Source: Heloderma charlesbogerti (lineage: Eukaryota; Chordata; Lepidosauria; Squamata; Helodermatidae). From it: DNA of 64,000 nt. Position 1 is the stretch's first letter, and each line of letters starts with the position of its first letter. The stretch spans positions 1,947,001-2,011,000 of the forward strand of contig JANEZZ010000468.1 in assembly GCA_026122225.1 (NCBI GenBank). The letters run 5' to 3'. The notes below the pieces were generated by a model. The model saw only the letters and a program-made list of their open reading frames with translations, was not told where the DNA came from and made no database searches. Made by a program: the position numbers and the translations under genes. Below are positions 32,618 through 43,961 of the stretch, piece by piece.

Positions 32618-32865
32618 GCTTAGACTAAAGCGTTGCACTCGGAAGCATCTGCTGCTCATTCATCAGTGTGCACTTCAGCTGGTTTTAACTTCATATAATT
32701 GTCATGGTTTCTCCAAGGAGCCCTGGGAACTGTAGTTTTATGAACACACTGAGAATTCTGTTGGAGATTCCTCACTGAACTTCAATTTCAAGAGTATTAT
32801 GAGGTGAACTATTATAAGTTTCTAGGGCAGGCATGCTGTCAGCATACTGAGTGTGACAATGTTAT

Positions 32866-32969
32866 AGTTTGTTGTTGTTGTTGTTCAGTCGTGTCCGATT
32901 CTTTGTGACCCCATGGACCATAGCACGCCAGGCCTTCCTGTCCTGCGCTCTCTCCCGGAGCGTGCTCAA
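32866..32969 (-). mobile_element. BovB LINE 3' end, short
   Basis: Plus strand begins with (GTT)n at about 32871-32884, then cagtcgtgtccgattctttg, ccatggaccatagcacgcca and ctctcccggagcgtgctcaa. It breaks off at 32969, giving only the last ~100 bp of the element. Confidence 0.92.
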
Positions 32970-32989
32970 TTATATAGTTTACTGAATGT

Positions 32990-33555
32990 TAAAAGGAATG
33001 TGCTAGACATGTTGAAAAGGGAATGCAGATGGGAGCTTCTATGTTTTGGTAGGGAAAACTGTTAGCATGCACCCAAGTCCTGTTTCTGGTTTGTCTTTGT
33101 TTCTTTTTAAATTCCAGCTTTGGCATTTTGGAATACAAGTTCTCCTTGGGACTCACTATTTCTTAACAACCATTCTTCAGCTGTAAAATGTGAATAAAAG
33201 AAACTTTCCCAACAGGGCTTTTATGAGAATAAATGGGGTAAAAGAATGTGCCCATGTGCTGTATTATGGGACCAAATAAATCAGATGTAATATGTTAAAA
33301 GAAAAACATAGTTTAAAAAGGCTGGATTCTGGCATTCTTGTTCTGTAGCCATAGTGTCTGCCTAAAGAAAATATATGGATGAGAGGTGAAAGTCTTATGG
33401 AGGTGTAAGAGTATGAAAGAGGAAGGAAAGGGGCAGATCTGAATATAGCAGGGCTACTTACAGAGCTTTGGGTGAAATAAAAACAAAGATAAAGTGGAAA
33501 TAGACTGGCCATTAGGAAATTAGGAGGGCCTGGCCTTGGTCTTTATGAATGAAAT
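32990..33555. other. No gene or clear element seen
   Basis: Unique-looking AT-rich sequence. Confidence 0.45.
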
Positions 33556-33562
33556 TTAATTA

Positions 33563-33648
33563 AACCCTATGCATGTCTACTCTGAAGTAAGTCCCACTGA
33601 GTTCAGTGGGACTTACTCCCAGGTAAGTGTGTGTAGGATTGCAGCCTA
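33563..33648. mobile_element. Short palindromic MITE-like element, best copy
   Basis: Left aaccctatgcatgtctactc and right aggtaagtgtgtgtaggatt are imperfect inverse copies. The centre agtcccactgagttcagtgg and gact is itself palindromic. Other worn copies lie near 28964, 45945, 46627, 51580, 54785 and 62204. This repeat is common in squamate DNA. The transposon superfamily is not clear. Confidence 0.75.
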
Positions 33649-33649
33649 A

Positions 33650-36450
33650 ATGAAGAGCACAGTTCTGACAATGGGGATGGAGAGACTTTGAAGAAAATGT
33701 TTCCAATGTTTTCTTAATCTAGATTGGTCTGAGCACCAGAGTTTGTGTGGCAGGAGGAATTCAGGAATGCCTTTTGCGTAAAGAGAAATGTCTATATAGG
33801 TTTGTAAAAGATTCATTTGCCACCTTTTCTATTAGAAATATTCAAAGTTGTTTGAAATGAAAGTAATCCAACTGACATAATAAAAACACACCAGTCAGCA
33901 AAGCAAAAGCAGCGGCTACTGCTGCCAGAGTCAGCAGAGCAATAAAAAATCCAGTAAAAATCTATAAGATATAAACAACAACACCACAGATTACCCATTA
34001 AAAGCTGTGGACTGACCTGGGGAGGATGTTCCACTTGCAGGGCTCCAATAAAAGTCCAATGCCCAGTCACACACATCTCACCTCACCATTGAATGTGGGA
34101 GTACCTGGAAGAGGGCTTCCAAAGCAGATCTTAAAGGTTAGCAGGTTCATATGGGGGAAGAAAGTCCTTCAAGAGTAGACAAATGTAGATCTCTGCTTGG
34201 TTAGTATTGCATTAAGAAAAGTGGGTAGGCACCAAATATAGAGGGAAAGAGAGGGCTCCAGAAATGTTTTTGAGCCCAACTTCCTCTTCCAAATCTTTTG
34301 CAACAGAGTTGGAGGCCAAATACTTAACCTGTTTCTGCCTAAGAGTGCCCCTGAAGAAGGTATTGAAAATGTTGGGGGCTCAGAGATATTTCAGTATATC
34401 TAGATGATTTCTTCCTCCTGCCTCTCTTTTCTGCCCTGCTATTATGTTAACCAAATGTTGGCCATCTTGATTATATCAATGCCAGCAGGTAGTCTCAGGT
34501 GTAGATTCATGCCACTTAATATTCATAGTATTGTTGCTCTATGATCAAGTATGTTGGCTCAAGTAGACCAGTTCCTGTGTTTCTTACACCTTCAATTTCA
34601 TTTTGTGATTTTGAATGGAGCTCAGATGTAGCCTGCATGTAATTTTATGTATTTTCATTGTTTGAACGCCACCCATCTGCCAGAATACCGTAGGCAGCAA
34701 TGCATGTAGGGAGAACTGATACATAGCCAAGTTCTATCAAATAAGTATGTAGTTGGGTCAGTGCATATTCACCAACACAGATGTGCTTATTTTGGTTTTA
34801 AGGGAAGGTGATCTTTCTGCTTCCTCTTGTGGATGAAGGGATCCTATAACTTGACACAGAAGGATGCTTTGAATTTCATTTGGACAAGAACCATAATGAA
34901 GAGAAGCCTTGGATGCTAAGGGATTTAATGTGATTCTCAGTGCATATAGTGAATTGACGTTTCAGAGCTTTACTTTTTAGGGGAAAAAAACATCTTTCTA
35001 AAGCCTTCTCTAAAGGGCCCAATGTCTTTTGAAAATCTACTAGCAACTTTCAGAGGGTACTGCTGCCAAGAGGCTTGCAGTATCCACTAAGCTACACTCA
35101 TACTCTTCTGGGTTTTTACAAAGCACATATATACACATTTCTTCTCTTACTGACATTGTTAAGTAGAAGCGTGATGAGCACAGATGTGTGGTGTTATCCT
35201 TTTGATGCATGCCATTTCTGCCTGTGTATGGCCTGAGGCTTTCCATGTAGAGGAGGACATAGCAGCTGCCACATGAAGAACACATTTCCAGTCACCTTCA
35301 GCCTTGAAATATTACAGCTCTCTAAAGAGGTAACACTGGTCTCATTAGCTGTCCAGGGTGCTGAAATGCTTTTTGTGTGCCTCTTGCTTGTTCCATTTTA
35401 ACGTGCTTGTGTCATCCAAGGGTAATATACTGCTAAGAGAACTGTCCACCTGAGCACAGGCAACAGTGTAAACCAGGAGGAGTGCACATCCCACAGGCCA
35501 CATGCACCCACTGGATATGTGTTGTGCAGCCTCCATTCACCCACCCACCCTGCTGAAATCCTCCCTCCAGCTGATCAGTGTTACTTTTGCACTGCTAATG
35601 GTGACAGAGAAGAATCTATGCCAGTTAGGGGTCACTGGGATGAGGAGGAAATTAAAGCCCCCTCCACCGCCCAGCGAGCCAGAAGCAGCAATGCCCATTG
35701 CGGTTGCTGGGGGGAGGTGGAGAATGCTTTAGCCTCCCTCTCCCTTACTGGCCTCCGAAGTAGCCTCCCTCCACTGCGGTGATCTTGCCTGTGTGTGCGC
35801 CGGTGTGCATGTGCATGCACAAGTGTGGGCTCCAGGCCCACTGCTAACACCTGATGTGTCCCTTGGGGCCAAAAAAGTTGTGTACCCGTGGTGTAAACCA
35901 TTGCATATCTCTCCTGCCATTCATATATTTGTAGAGCTAGCACATTGGTCCACTTTTAATAAACTAGGGTGAAAATATCAACATCAGCTTTGATGCTGGC
36001 TTTTAGAATCTGCTTTAAGAATCTGCAGGTGTAATCTGCCTGCCTAAATGTGCACCCTTTGGTTTTATTGTGTAGCTGACATTAATGTAGTGCATTAATA
36101 GTGTTGACTTCATTCTGCTGATAGTAACAGATGACTGGCACTTAGGCTGTACATCTCTGTTATATATGGTACCACCAGCTCCTAATGTTTTAATTACACT
36201 GCTCTCTTTGTGAAAAGTCAGGAGAGCTGCTAATGTTCTCAGCGGTGCAGCGTGGCTCTGCCATGATAAAGATAAGTCTGTATACTGAACTGTACGCTCA
36301 TCATGTTGCTTAGAAATTCCTTGCTTTCAGATTTGCAACAGGCCCTGTAACAAGAGTGCTCATTGTGAACTAATTGGCTTTTATGCCTGAGTCCTTGTGA
36401 CATGCATGCAGATGTCTATAGCAGGCAGAGAAATTAGCCTTTGTAATATG
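33650..36450. other. No gene or clear element seen
   Basis: Long stretch with no recognised transposon and no coding exon. Frames near 35519-35943 on both strands are short, overlap each other and have no motif. Confidence 0.4.
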
Positions 36451-36458
36451 CACACACG

Positions 36459-36658
36459 GGGGGACCATAGCTCAGTGGTAGAGCACCTGCTTTCTGTGCA
36501 GAAAGCCCCAGGTTCAAGCTCCAGTTAAAAAAAGGATCAGGTACCAGATGATGGGAAGGGCCTCTGCCTAAGACCCTGGAGAGCTGATGATGGTCAAAGT
36601 GGGCAAAGATGAACAAATAGTCTGACCTGCTATAAGGCTGTTTCCTATGTGCCTATAG
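36459..36658 (+). mobile_element. tRNA-derived SINE (CCTATG tail type)
   Basis: Box A gaccatagctcagtggtaga, loop tttctgtgcagaaag, box B ggttcaagctcc. The body has aaaggatcaggtaccagatg, gcctctgcctaagaccctgg, and the end ctgacctgctataaggctgt and ttcctatgtgcctat. The head could be mistaken for a tRNA gene, but it lacks a proper 3' acceptor stem and matches the SINE at 26430. Confidence 0.88.
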
Positions 36659-36669
36659 TTGTGCCTATG

Positions 36670-37495
36670 AAGTCTCTGAAGTTCTCTCAATTAAATCTCT
36701 GTGGTTAGGTTGGTACATAGCAGTGAGCATGTCACGCATGTGTTCTGGTACCATTGACTTTTATGATGTGTTGTTACAAAGATTTTGGCCCTGCAGGTCA
36801 TTGGAGCTTAACTTTTCTCCTTGAACTTAACAGTTGGGGACTGTTTCTAACTTTCATTTGCTTTTAACAAAGGTGTGATTCATACTTCTGCTCAGAAAAC
36901 AAGTCTGTTCCATGGCTCCTTTTATAATCTCTCAAAAACCATGGTAATCTTTCAGGAGGCCTGTTTAAAAGCAAAATAAAACATGTATTGTGTATTCTTG
37001 AAGTTTTAGGGAAACCAAATTTGAGTTTATAGAATAAAGGGACAGAAGGCCAGTTAGGGGAAAATGTAAGCCTTATCCAGCTGTGTTTGCCTCATGTTTT
37101 TGCATACTCCCTGTTCCACCTTTACTGAACAGTAGGAAGGGTGCACAGCAGCACATATGCAAAGGAAGTAATTTCTTGATACAAGTAGATAGGTAGGAAA
37201 AGGTCCTCAATTAGTGCTTGTAGCAGAATTTGCAATCTTAGTGAGATAGAGGATGCCATCAAAGGATCCATAGACTTTGGGGACAATGGCAGATTATGGG
37301 AAACGCGAGATTGGAATTAAGGGAGATGGGGACTGGGAGGCATAAGGCAGATGATATGAAATCCAAATGATGTTCTAAACTCACTCTGCTGTACTTTAAG
37401 CACTATGATTACATGTTACTGCTCTGTGTTTTAAACTCTGTTTGCAAGCATGAAGACTAGAGAACTTTAATATTTCAGTAGGGACTGTGGGTTGC
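36670..37495. other. No gene or clear element seen
   Basis: AT-rich intron-like sequence. Confidence 0.45.
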
Positions 37496-37501
37496 CCACC
37501 C

Positions 37502-37975
37502 CTATTCTAGAGAATCTGTAAATGCTGCCAGGTTCCTCGAAAGGGGAGTTTGTTGAACCTTAAACTTGGGGACATATTCAACAGCTTTGTGGAAGCACAT
37601 AATATGTTTTAAGTTATTGATGTGCACAGAATAATGTCTGCTACTCTCTTTCTCAAACCTCCAATGCTCTAAACTGAAACAAATTATGTAAGGCATCTGT
37701 GAACTGAGGTGGAGATCCTGTACTATAGTGAATTTCAGGGTCTGGCTTCTGTGTGATAGGCAGATGAAGAGTCTCAATATCCAAGTCCTCTAAATCTTTC
37801 TTTACAGCCAAGTCAACTTTTTTCTTTTTCTTTTTTTCTTTTTTTGCATCTCTGTATGTTTTAGCTGTTCTGTGCCCTCCTGGCTCTACTGTATCAGCTG
37901 TGCTGCTTATTCTATGTTGGTCAGAGTATAAGTGCTTGATTTGGGCTTTTAACCTGTTTTTCTGCTTATTTCTAT
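37502..37975 (-). other. Unexplained open frames in two phases, possible pseudogene
   Basis: Two minus frames overlap: 37653-38042 (its first ~20 codons lie in the hAT MITE) and 37502-37777. The first includes a Lys-rich run (DAKKEKKKKKKVDLAVKKD), then DLEDLDIETLHLPITQ. The second continues in the next phase (HWRFEKESSRHYSVHINNLK). A single frameshift near 37670-37680 would join the two. I do not recognise a family, and frames of this length can arise by chance in 64 kb. Confidence 0.2.
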
Positions 37976-37979
37976 ACAA

Positions 37980-38115
37980 CGGGGGGGCAACTTGTGGCCC
38001 ACCAGATGTTGTTGGACTGCACCTTCCATCATCCTTCACCATTGGCTATGCTGGCTGGGGCTGATGGGAGTTGCAGTCAAACAATGTCTGGAGGGCCACA
38101 AGTTACCCATCCCTT
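37980..38115. mobile_element. Palindromic hAT MITE
   Basis: Reads gggggggcaacttgtggccc at the left and gggccacaagttacccatcc at the right as inverted copies. The centre has catgctggctggggctgatg-like sequence. End bases are altered, so boundaries are approximate. Confidence 0.75.
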
Positions 38116-38119
38116 CTGT

Positions 38120-38690
38120 CTATCCAGGGATGTATTAGCAATCCCTGGTCCCCCAAAGCATCTTTAAATATCATAATTGAAAAGTTATTTTATTCTCTTT
38201 AAAAGGAGGAGACTGCTGTTATAGATTTTAACAAGTTCCCCAGTGAGTAGTGTCTGATCTAGTGCAAAGATACACCTTGGGTCAGTGAAGTATCTGTGTT
38301 TTGTTTTATACCTTTCCTCTTAAAATTTGTCTCATTAAATATTCCAGTGCTTGATATAATGCTAGTTTAAAATTGACTGCCTTGATCATCTGGGTCTTTT
38401 CTATTTGAGGTGATAGTAGATGGATGGGAAAAAATATAGGAAATCATAGATGAGACGAGACAATCACTAGAGAGCTGTTCCTTCTCAAGAGTGTTAGTTT
38501 AGCAAACTCCTGATGGAATCAGCAGATGGCAGATTTCCAAAGTTCGCTGCTTGATTTTGAACAAATTACCTATAGAATGTTGTGAAGAGCAAGATGCTGG
38601 TGTAATTTGCACAGGTTTAGGGGTGTGTGGCTTTGTTTATATAGAGGTCCCTCTAGGATCAGGTCTCAAACTTCTGGTTCCTGGGAGCTG
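38120..38690. other. No gene or clear element seen
   Basis: Short overlapping plus frames at 38551-38820 run into the adjacent SINE and have no motif. Confidence 0.4.
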
Positions 38691-38696
38691 GCCATT

Positions 38697-38937
38697 ATTT
38701 ATTTTATTTATTATTGCATTTATATCACACCTTTTTTCTTCTCGCAAGGAACCCAAGGCAGCTTACAGAATCCTCTTCCTCTCCATTTTATTGTCACAAC
38801 AACCCTGTGAGATAGGTTAGGCCAAGAGTCAGTGACTGGCCCAAAGTCACCCAGTGAGCTTCATGGTCAAGTGGGGACTAGAACCTGGATCTCCTGGTCC
38901 TGGTCCAGCATTCTAACCACTACACCACACTGGCTCT
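38697..38937 (-). mobile_element. tRNA-derived SINE, MIR/L2-tail type
   Basis: Plus strand runs tattgcatttatatcacacc, ggaacccaaggcagcttaca, ccattttattgtcacaacaa, ggcccaaagtcacccagtga, aaccactacaccacactggc. This is the full reverse complement of the element at 25428-25676, head included. Confidence 0.85.
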
Positions 38938-38939
38938 CG

Positions 38940-39945
38940 AACGCCTTGAGGGGTCTTGACTCTCTGACCGTTTTTGGTGCACTCCTACCTGGTCTGTAGC
39001 AGTGAAGTGAACTCAGCAAATTGCCTCATGGGTTTGTTTTTTCCTTCTTCCATGAGAATTCTGGGTCTGAAGCAGGGATTTCTGGGTGAATTTTTCTATA
39101 CCAGGAGGGTGAAGTAGAATAGATACACTGACTGTGGTCCCTTCTGGCCTTTTAAAGATCTGTGATAGTTATCTTTGCCCAATCGGATTTTGTGTATTGT
39201 AGAAGTAAAAGATGTGTTGCTACTGTGAACAGTGAAGCATATAGTGCTGTTCTTCAGAATTTCAAAGCTGTTGTTGTTATGAGGGGTGGTGCTTAGGTTA
39301 ACAGCTTACTGAAGGAACTAGCCAACAAAAATGAGGTGAAAGACAGCTTTTAAGTAGAGTGTATTATTTCACAAACATGTAATTAACAATAAGGTGGCAT
39401 AGTACTCTCGAAGGCAGCTAACTGCATTGCAAATATCATCCTGTCAGTTCACATTTGGTTGCTGAGCCATTGTGTAGCCGCGTTGGCTTAAATGGCAACT
39501 GTGTTTTCTTCAGGAAAGCATTGTATAATCACTTTGGTGGCTTGGAAGGATGTTTGCCATTTTATTTCACCTCAAATGTAGCTTTTAAAAAAGCCTGTAA
39601 ATAATTCAGTATTCGTGGAGGAAATACAGTGGGTTGCATAACAGAAGTTTCTCAGGAGAAAAGCAAATTGCAAATAACTGCCTTTCTTTGAAAGACCAAA
39701 TATTTGCAGTGCTCTACATTTGCAGGTGCCTTCTGGAAATTATGTTGCGAAGCCCCACTTTAATCTAGGACACACATTACTTGGCATTGTTGTGTCCTGT
39801 GGGAGAATAACCTGCTGGAGTGTTGCTTCAAATAAAAGGGAAAGGAATGAAGGAAAGCTGTGTGTATGTGCTGTGCTCTTTCTGTGAAATCATTTCTAAA
39901 GGAGGACCTCCCTGAGTAGTTATCTTTTCCTGACCTTTGCCAGGC
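38940..39945. other. No gene or clear element seen
   Basis: Unique-looking AT-rich sequence. Confidence 0.45.
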
Positions 39946-39948
39946 CAC

Positions 39949-40233
39949 CAGGGTTGGTCCAAGACATTTTGCTACCTGAGGTGACAACAAGATGGTTCCC
40001 TCCATTCCACCTACAGAAGCCAACCACACTGACAGTTGAATCTTACTTCAAGACTGGCAATGGGATAGTGTCTTCCACTATATCTGGAGGCAGCTGACTA
40101 ACTTTGGGAGCACAGCTCCCATTTCATGATACACACATCTTTGCCCTCCAACATCTCACTGCTGGACCCCACCCCTTAGCATCTGCTGCCTGAGGAAATC
40201 ACCTTACTCTACCTAATGGTAGGGCTGGCCCTG
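39949..40233. mobile_element. Non-autonomous hAT element, CAGGGCCAGC family
   Basis: Termini CAGGGTTGGTCCAAGAC and ATGGTAGGGCTGGCCCTG. The flanks caggccac (39941-39948) and catgccac (40234-40241) match at seven of eight. It shares interior blocks with 13080-13348. No transposase. Confidence 0.85.
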
Positions 40234-40239
40234 CATGCC

Positions 40240-40645
40240 ACCACATTGGGGATGTCTAGTACCCAACATGGTACCCATGTTGAACCTGTCCCAGGAACTT
40301 AGTACATGTATACTGCCTCCTTGGAATGAGACAATCCAGTTAGATTAGCATCTCAGTCATCAAGAAGTGAGTCGTCCATTTTAGGTCTTAGGGCTTTGGT
40401 GGCTCAGCTAAATTCTTCCAGTAAATTATGCCATTTTTCTGTGCCTCAAGTGTGGATAGGTATTCTAAGACTCATGAGCTGCTCAGATATTGTGTTAATA
40501 AAGTTTAATATCTCTTGAAGCAAAAACCTATATAATAAATAAATACAATAAAATAATAAACCTATATAATAAAATCCAGTCTGTCTGCCTTCTCTTGCCT
40601 CCACTCCTGCTTTGCAGCAATTAACATGAAGCAAAAGCCTATATG
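40240..40645. other. No gene or clear element seen
   Basis: AT-rich sequence with a local duplication of acctatataataaa at about 40526-40575. Confidence 0.4.
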
Positions 40646-40647
40646 TA

Positions 40648-40885
40648 ATGCCATTATTGCTATTTTATTATTAATTGATGGAAGACCATATAGGCCAGAG
40701 ATAGGCAACCTGGCACCTTCCAGATGTTTTAGGCAAGAACTTCCATAAACTCCAGCCTGTGTGGTTAATGGTCGGGGATTCCTAGGAGCTGGTAGTCCAA
40801 AACATCTAGAGGGTGCCAGGTTGCCTACCCCTGGCGTATATGGTCTTCTTTCAATTAATAATAATAAAATAGCAATTATAGCATT
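40648..40885. repeat. Extended inverted repeat centred on a hAT MITE
   Basis: The left arm (attgctattttattattaat, gatggaagaccatatagg) and right arm (tatatggtcttctttcaatt, aataataataaaatagcaat) are inverse copies lying outside the MITE at 40696-40833. Including the MITE, each arm is about 90 bp around a ~60-bp centre. The 8-mers at the MITE ends, atataggc and gcgtatat, are thus inverted and not direct, so a target duplication is absent. Confidence 0.85.
40696..40833. mobile_element. Palindromic hAT MITE inside larger inverted repeat
   Basis: Termini CAGAGATAGGCAACCTGGCA and TGCCAGGTTGCCTACCCCTG. Inner arms gatgttttaggcaagaac and ctggtagtccaaaacatc. Same family as the elements at 32484 and 59433. 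Confidence 0.85.
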
Positions 40886-40999
40886 TGATAGACTGCTTTA
40901 GAGAGTTCAAAATGGTTTTTGTATATTATCATTAACAACAACTTTGTAAATAAATAAGGTAGGTCAGTATTGCAAATGCAGACAAAGGCTGAGAGAATA

Positions 41000-41855
41000 G
41001 TGGCTTACCTGTATTCATTTGATGTCCCAGGTGAGATTTGAACCAGGGACCTCTGAGCTGGCATTCATTGCTAAAAATGAACATCAGTTCTATATAGTTA
41101 ACTTGATATAAGAAGCCCAGGCTGTGTCTACAACAAAAGGTGACTTTTCCCCTTTGGGTAGATGGCTGGGTCTCTGAGAGCACTAACCACAGCACCAATT
41201 GTGACAACACATGTGATGCAGTGATGTTCACCATCACTCGCCTGAGATCACCAAGTTATTGGCCACCTACAGCAGTCAGATAGTAACATCCTCCCAAGTC
41301 ACTATTGAGCTCTGCCGATTGGAATTGGGGCCAGAAGCCATGGAAGATGGGTTCTGTGGCTTCTTGCCAGTTCTTCTGGTCACCCAACACGCAAGCAACC
41401 CTTTTTGATAAGGTAAGAGAAGGAGCATTATTTTGCCTTGCTCCACTCACCCTTTTCAAGTTTGAAAAGAATTCATAATCCCTGGTCTGGTATTGGAGCT
41501 ACCTAGAGGTCAGCCATTTATTACCCACAAATCCTTAGGACTACTGAGGTCTTCAGCAGACATAGAGTGTGTATGTGGGGGGGGGGGAGTGTGACAACAC
41601 CTGCTGTCTCTAGCAGTCTCTAGCTAGCAGTTGTGCATTTGGCATTAATGAGAAAAAGCCCTATGAACATACTGTACAGGAGTAGGGACCTTTTTCATTA
41701 ACATCATACACATGGCTCTTGTGTGTGTGTGGCCAGCAGATGTCCCTACCCCCATCATGTGTTCAGTGAGTGCATGAAGGCCTTGTCCTTTGAACAGCTG
41801 TTTTAAGTTTTAGATATAACATATGTTAGCATTACAAGAAAGTTCTTGATTTATT
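41000..41855. other. No gene or clear element seen
   Basis: Unique-looking sequence with a run of ten or more G at about 41578-41588. Confidence 0.45.
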
Positions 41856-41859
41856 AGAC

Positions 41860-41994
41860 CACGGTGGGCAGCTTGTGGTCCTCCAGATGTTTTGGCTAAC
41901 AATTCCCATCACCCCTGGCCAGCATAGCCAATGATGACAAATCATCAGAGTTGTAAGCCAAAACATTTGGAGGGCAGCAAGTTGCCCACCCCTG
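41860..41994. mobile_element. Palindromic hAT MITE (first of a pair)
   Basis: Termini CACGGTGGGCAGCTTGTGG and AGCAAGTTGCCCACCCCTG. The flanks tattagac and tactaagc match at five of eight and both have TA at positions 4-5. Inner arms gatgttttggctaacaa and agttgtaagccaaaacat. Confidence 0.82.
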
Positions 41995-42028
41995 TACTAA
42001 GCTAAAGACTGGTGTGAACATACTAGAC

Positions 42029-42147
42029 CAGCCTTTCCCAGCCTGGTGCTTCCAGATGTTTTGGACCCAGACCATTGGCTATTCTGGCTAGGGGTGATAG
42101 GAGTTGAAGTCCCAAACATCTGGAGGGCATCAGGATGGGGGAGGTGG
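42029..42147. mobile_element. Palindromic hAT MITE (second of a pair)
   Basis: Starts CAGCCTTTCCCAGCCTGG and ends worn at atgggggaggtgg. The flanks tactagac (42021-42028) and cactagac (42148-42155) match at seven of eight, TA at positions 4-5. It lies 34 bp from the preceding element. Confidence 0.87.
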
Positions 42148-42159
42148 CACTAGACTGCT

Positions 42160-42950
42160 TTGCACACATGATACACCTCTGCTCTCCCTGTTATAGCACA
42201 ACTCACCATGTGGAATCAGCCACATGGGGCATTTATTTGCTAGAGGTAAAAGTTTCCTGGAGACGTCTGGTGCTGCTGTGGAACCTCACTGCACAATGCA
42301 AGTAATCTGTACAGCAAACTATGCAAGATGTTATAGCTGGGCAAGGGGAGTCACCGTGTGGCAAAAGACTTGTCACAGGGGTCATTAACATGTGCTTGCA
42401 TCTCTCTATACAGAACTGGCAAATGGACCCAGCTTCCCATGGGTTGGAATAGCTCTTAGTTTGATATAGCAAAGCCTTCAAACAAACTTACATGTCTGTC
42501 AGAGTTGGACACATTGTGCGTGCCCCACTTGAGTGAAGCCGTGCCCTCTCGCACCCCTAGGCATGGACATATGATGGCGCACCTCTGTAGCTGTTAAGGG
42601 CCGGGGCTATCCACTCCATTCCCCTGAGGGTCTCAGGCTGCTCCACAGCAGGGAGGAAGGGGCAGGCATGTGACTCTGTCCCTTGGTGATCTCCTCTGGC
42701 TTCAAACCGGATGGACTCCAAAGCAATTTGCTGGTTAGGGAAGTCTGCCCCTCATGGCTACTTCAGGCTTCAATCACATGGGCACATTTCAATTAATTAA
42801 AATTAATTAATGCATTTTTAAAAAAACACACCAGAAAACAAAATTACTCTGAGGTGCACACCCTTGGGGTCCCCGTAGTATGCATGCCAATTTCAGGTGT
42901 CTAGGTTTCACAGTATTGGCACTATGGCATGGAAGGTTCAACGAAGAGAC
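42160..42950. other. No gene seen
   Basis: Contains a short palindrome aattaattaaaattaattaa near 42792-42811. No coding segment recognised. Confidence 0.4.
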
Positions 42951-42954
42951 AGAA

Positions 42955-43037
42955 ATACATCCACTGGAATGCACCTCCCAAGAGCTTCACCAAAATGGAA
43001 TTCAGCCCTTGGAGTGAAAGAGGCTCAACATTCCCGT
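42955..43037 (+). mobile_element. 3' fragment of hAT CAGGGGTGTTGAA family
   Basis: Aligns with the right end of 12600-12942: ccactggaatgcacctccc, agagcttcaccaaaatggaa, gtgaaagaggctcaacattc. The terminal CCCCTG is worn to cccg. The left part is not clearly found. Confidence 0.65.
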
Positions 43038-43044
43038 ACTAAGG

Positions 43045-43955
43045 TTTGTAAACCATAGAGAGTCCCTTTAGTTTCTCCATTCATGGATTGAGAAACAGGA
43101 TATACCAGCTCTTTCTAAGACCACCTACAGTATATCCCAACAGTGCTAGAAGCACAGCATCAGGTAAACAATGACTGGAGTTACAGAGGTAGACAGTGCT
43201 GTTCTTCCTTTTTGTACTCAAGAGTTCAAGGAATAGCAATGTCACTTAAAGGACCCTTCTTAATTGGTGATGGGGAAACTTGGATGTTTCACTGAACAAA
43301 CAAGAAATTGTACTTCCTCTGCCAAATACCTAGACTTTCACCTGTAATTAAACAAAGGGTCTTCTGTTGAGATACAATGCCCCCTTTCTCTGGCATCTTG
43401 GGGGTGAAAGAAGCTCTGAGAAAGGCATGAGAGAGCTGCAACACAGCCCTTTTAAAAGATTATTCTCATCACTGCTGTCTCTTCATCCTTTTTCTAATGA
43501 TGAAGATTAACAGGAGACAAAAACAATTTCATGCCAACTAAATGACCCTTCTTGCTTGTGATATTTCTGCCTGCGCCCTGTGATATAACCTTAGCTGAAG
43601 TCATTTCTGTGATGTCACAATATTTCAAGTTCCTTTGTCATTGTGTTGACATGTCCTAAGAAGCTGAACTGGTGAGGCAGAAAACTTCTGTAGATTCTAG
43701 TGGATCAAGGTTAACAAGGCGGGATGCAAGGGGAAGGGGGAATTATAAGTGTACGTTACGAAACAGACGTGGAGAAAGCTTGATGGCTCAAACTGGCGCC
43801 CATTCATCTTTCAGTTTAATTCTTCAATTAAGGCCACAGTGGTGGTGGTTAAGGTCTCTTAAATCAGGGGTAGGCAGAAGGCACATCAGAATCTATTAGG
43901 ATATCTACACTTGATTTGCAATAGATTGGCAAGGGTGTCTCACTCCCTGTCATTT
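43045..43955. other. No gene or clear element seen
   Basis: Unique-looking sequence with short frames only. Confidence 0.45.
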
Positions 43956-43961
43956 AACAAT

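Noticed and set aside
36459..36531. Possible tRNA gene with box A and box B
   Set aside because: The downstream body and tail match the element at 26430-26657, and no matching 3' acceptor strand is present, so it is a SINE head.
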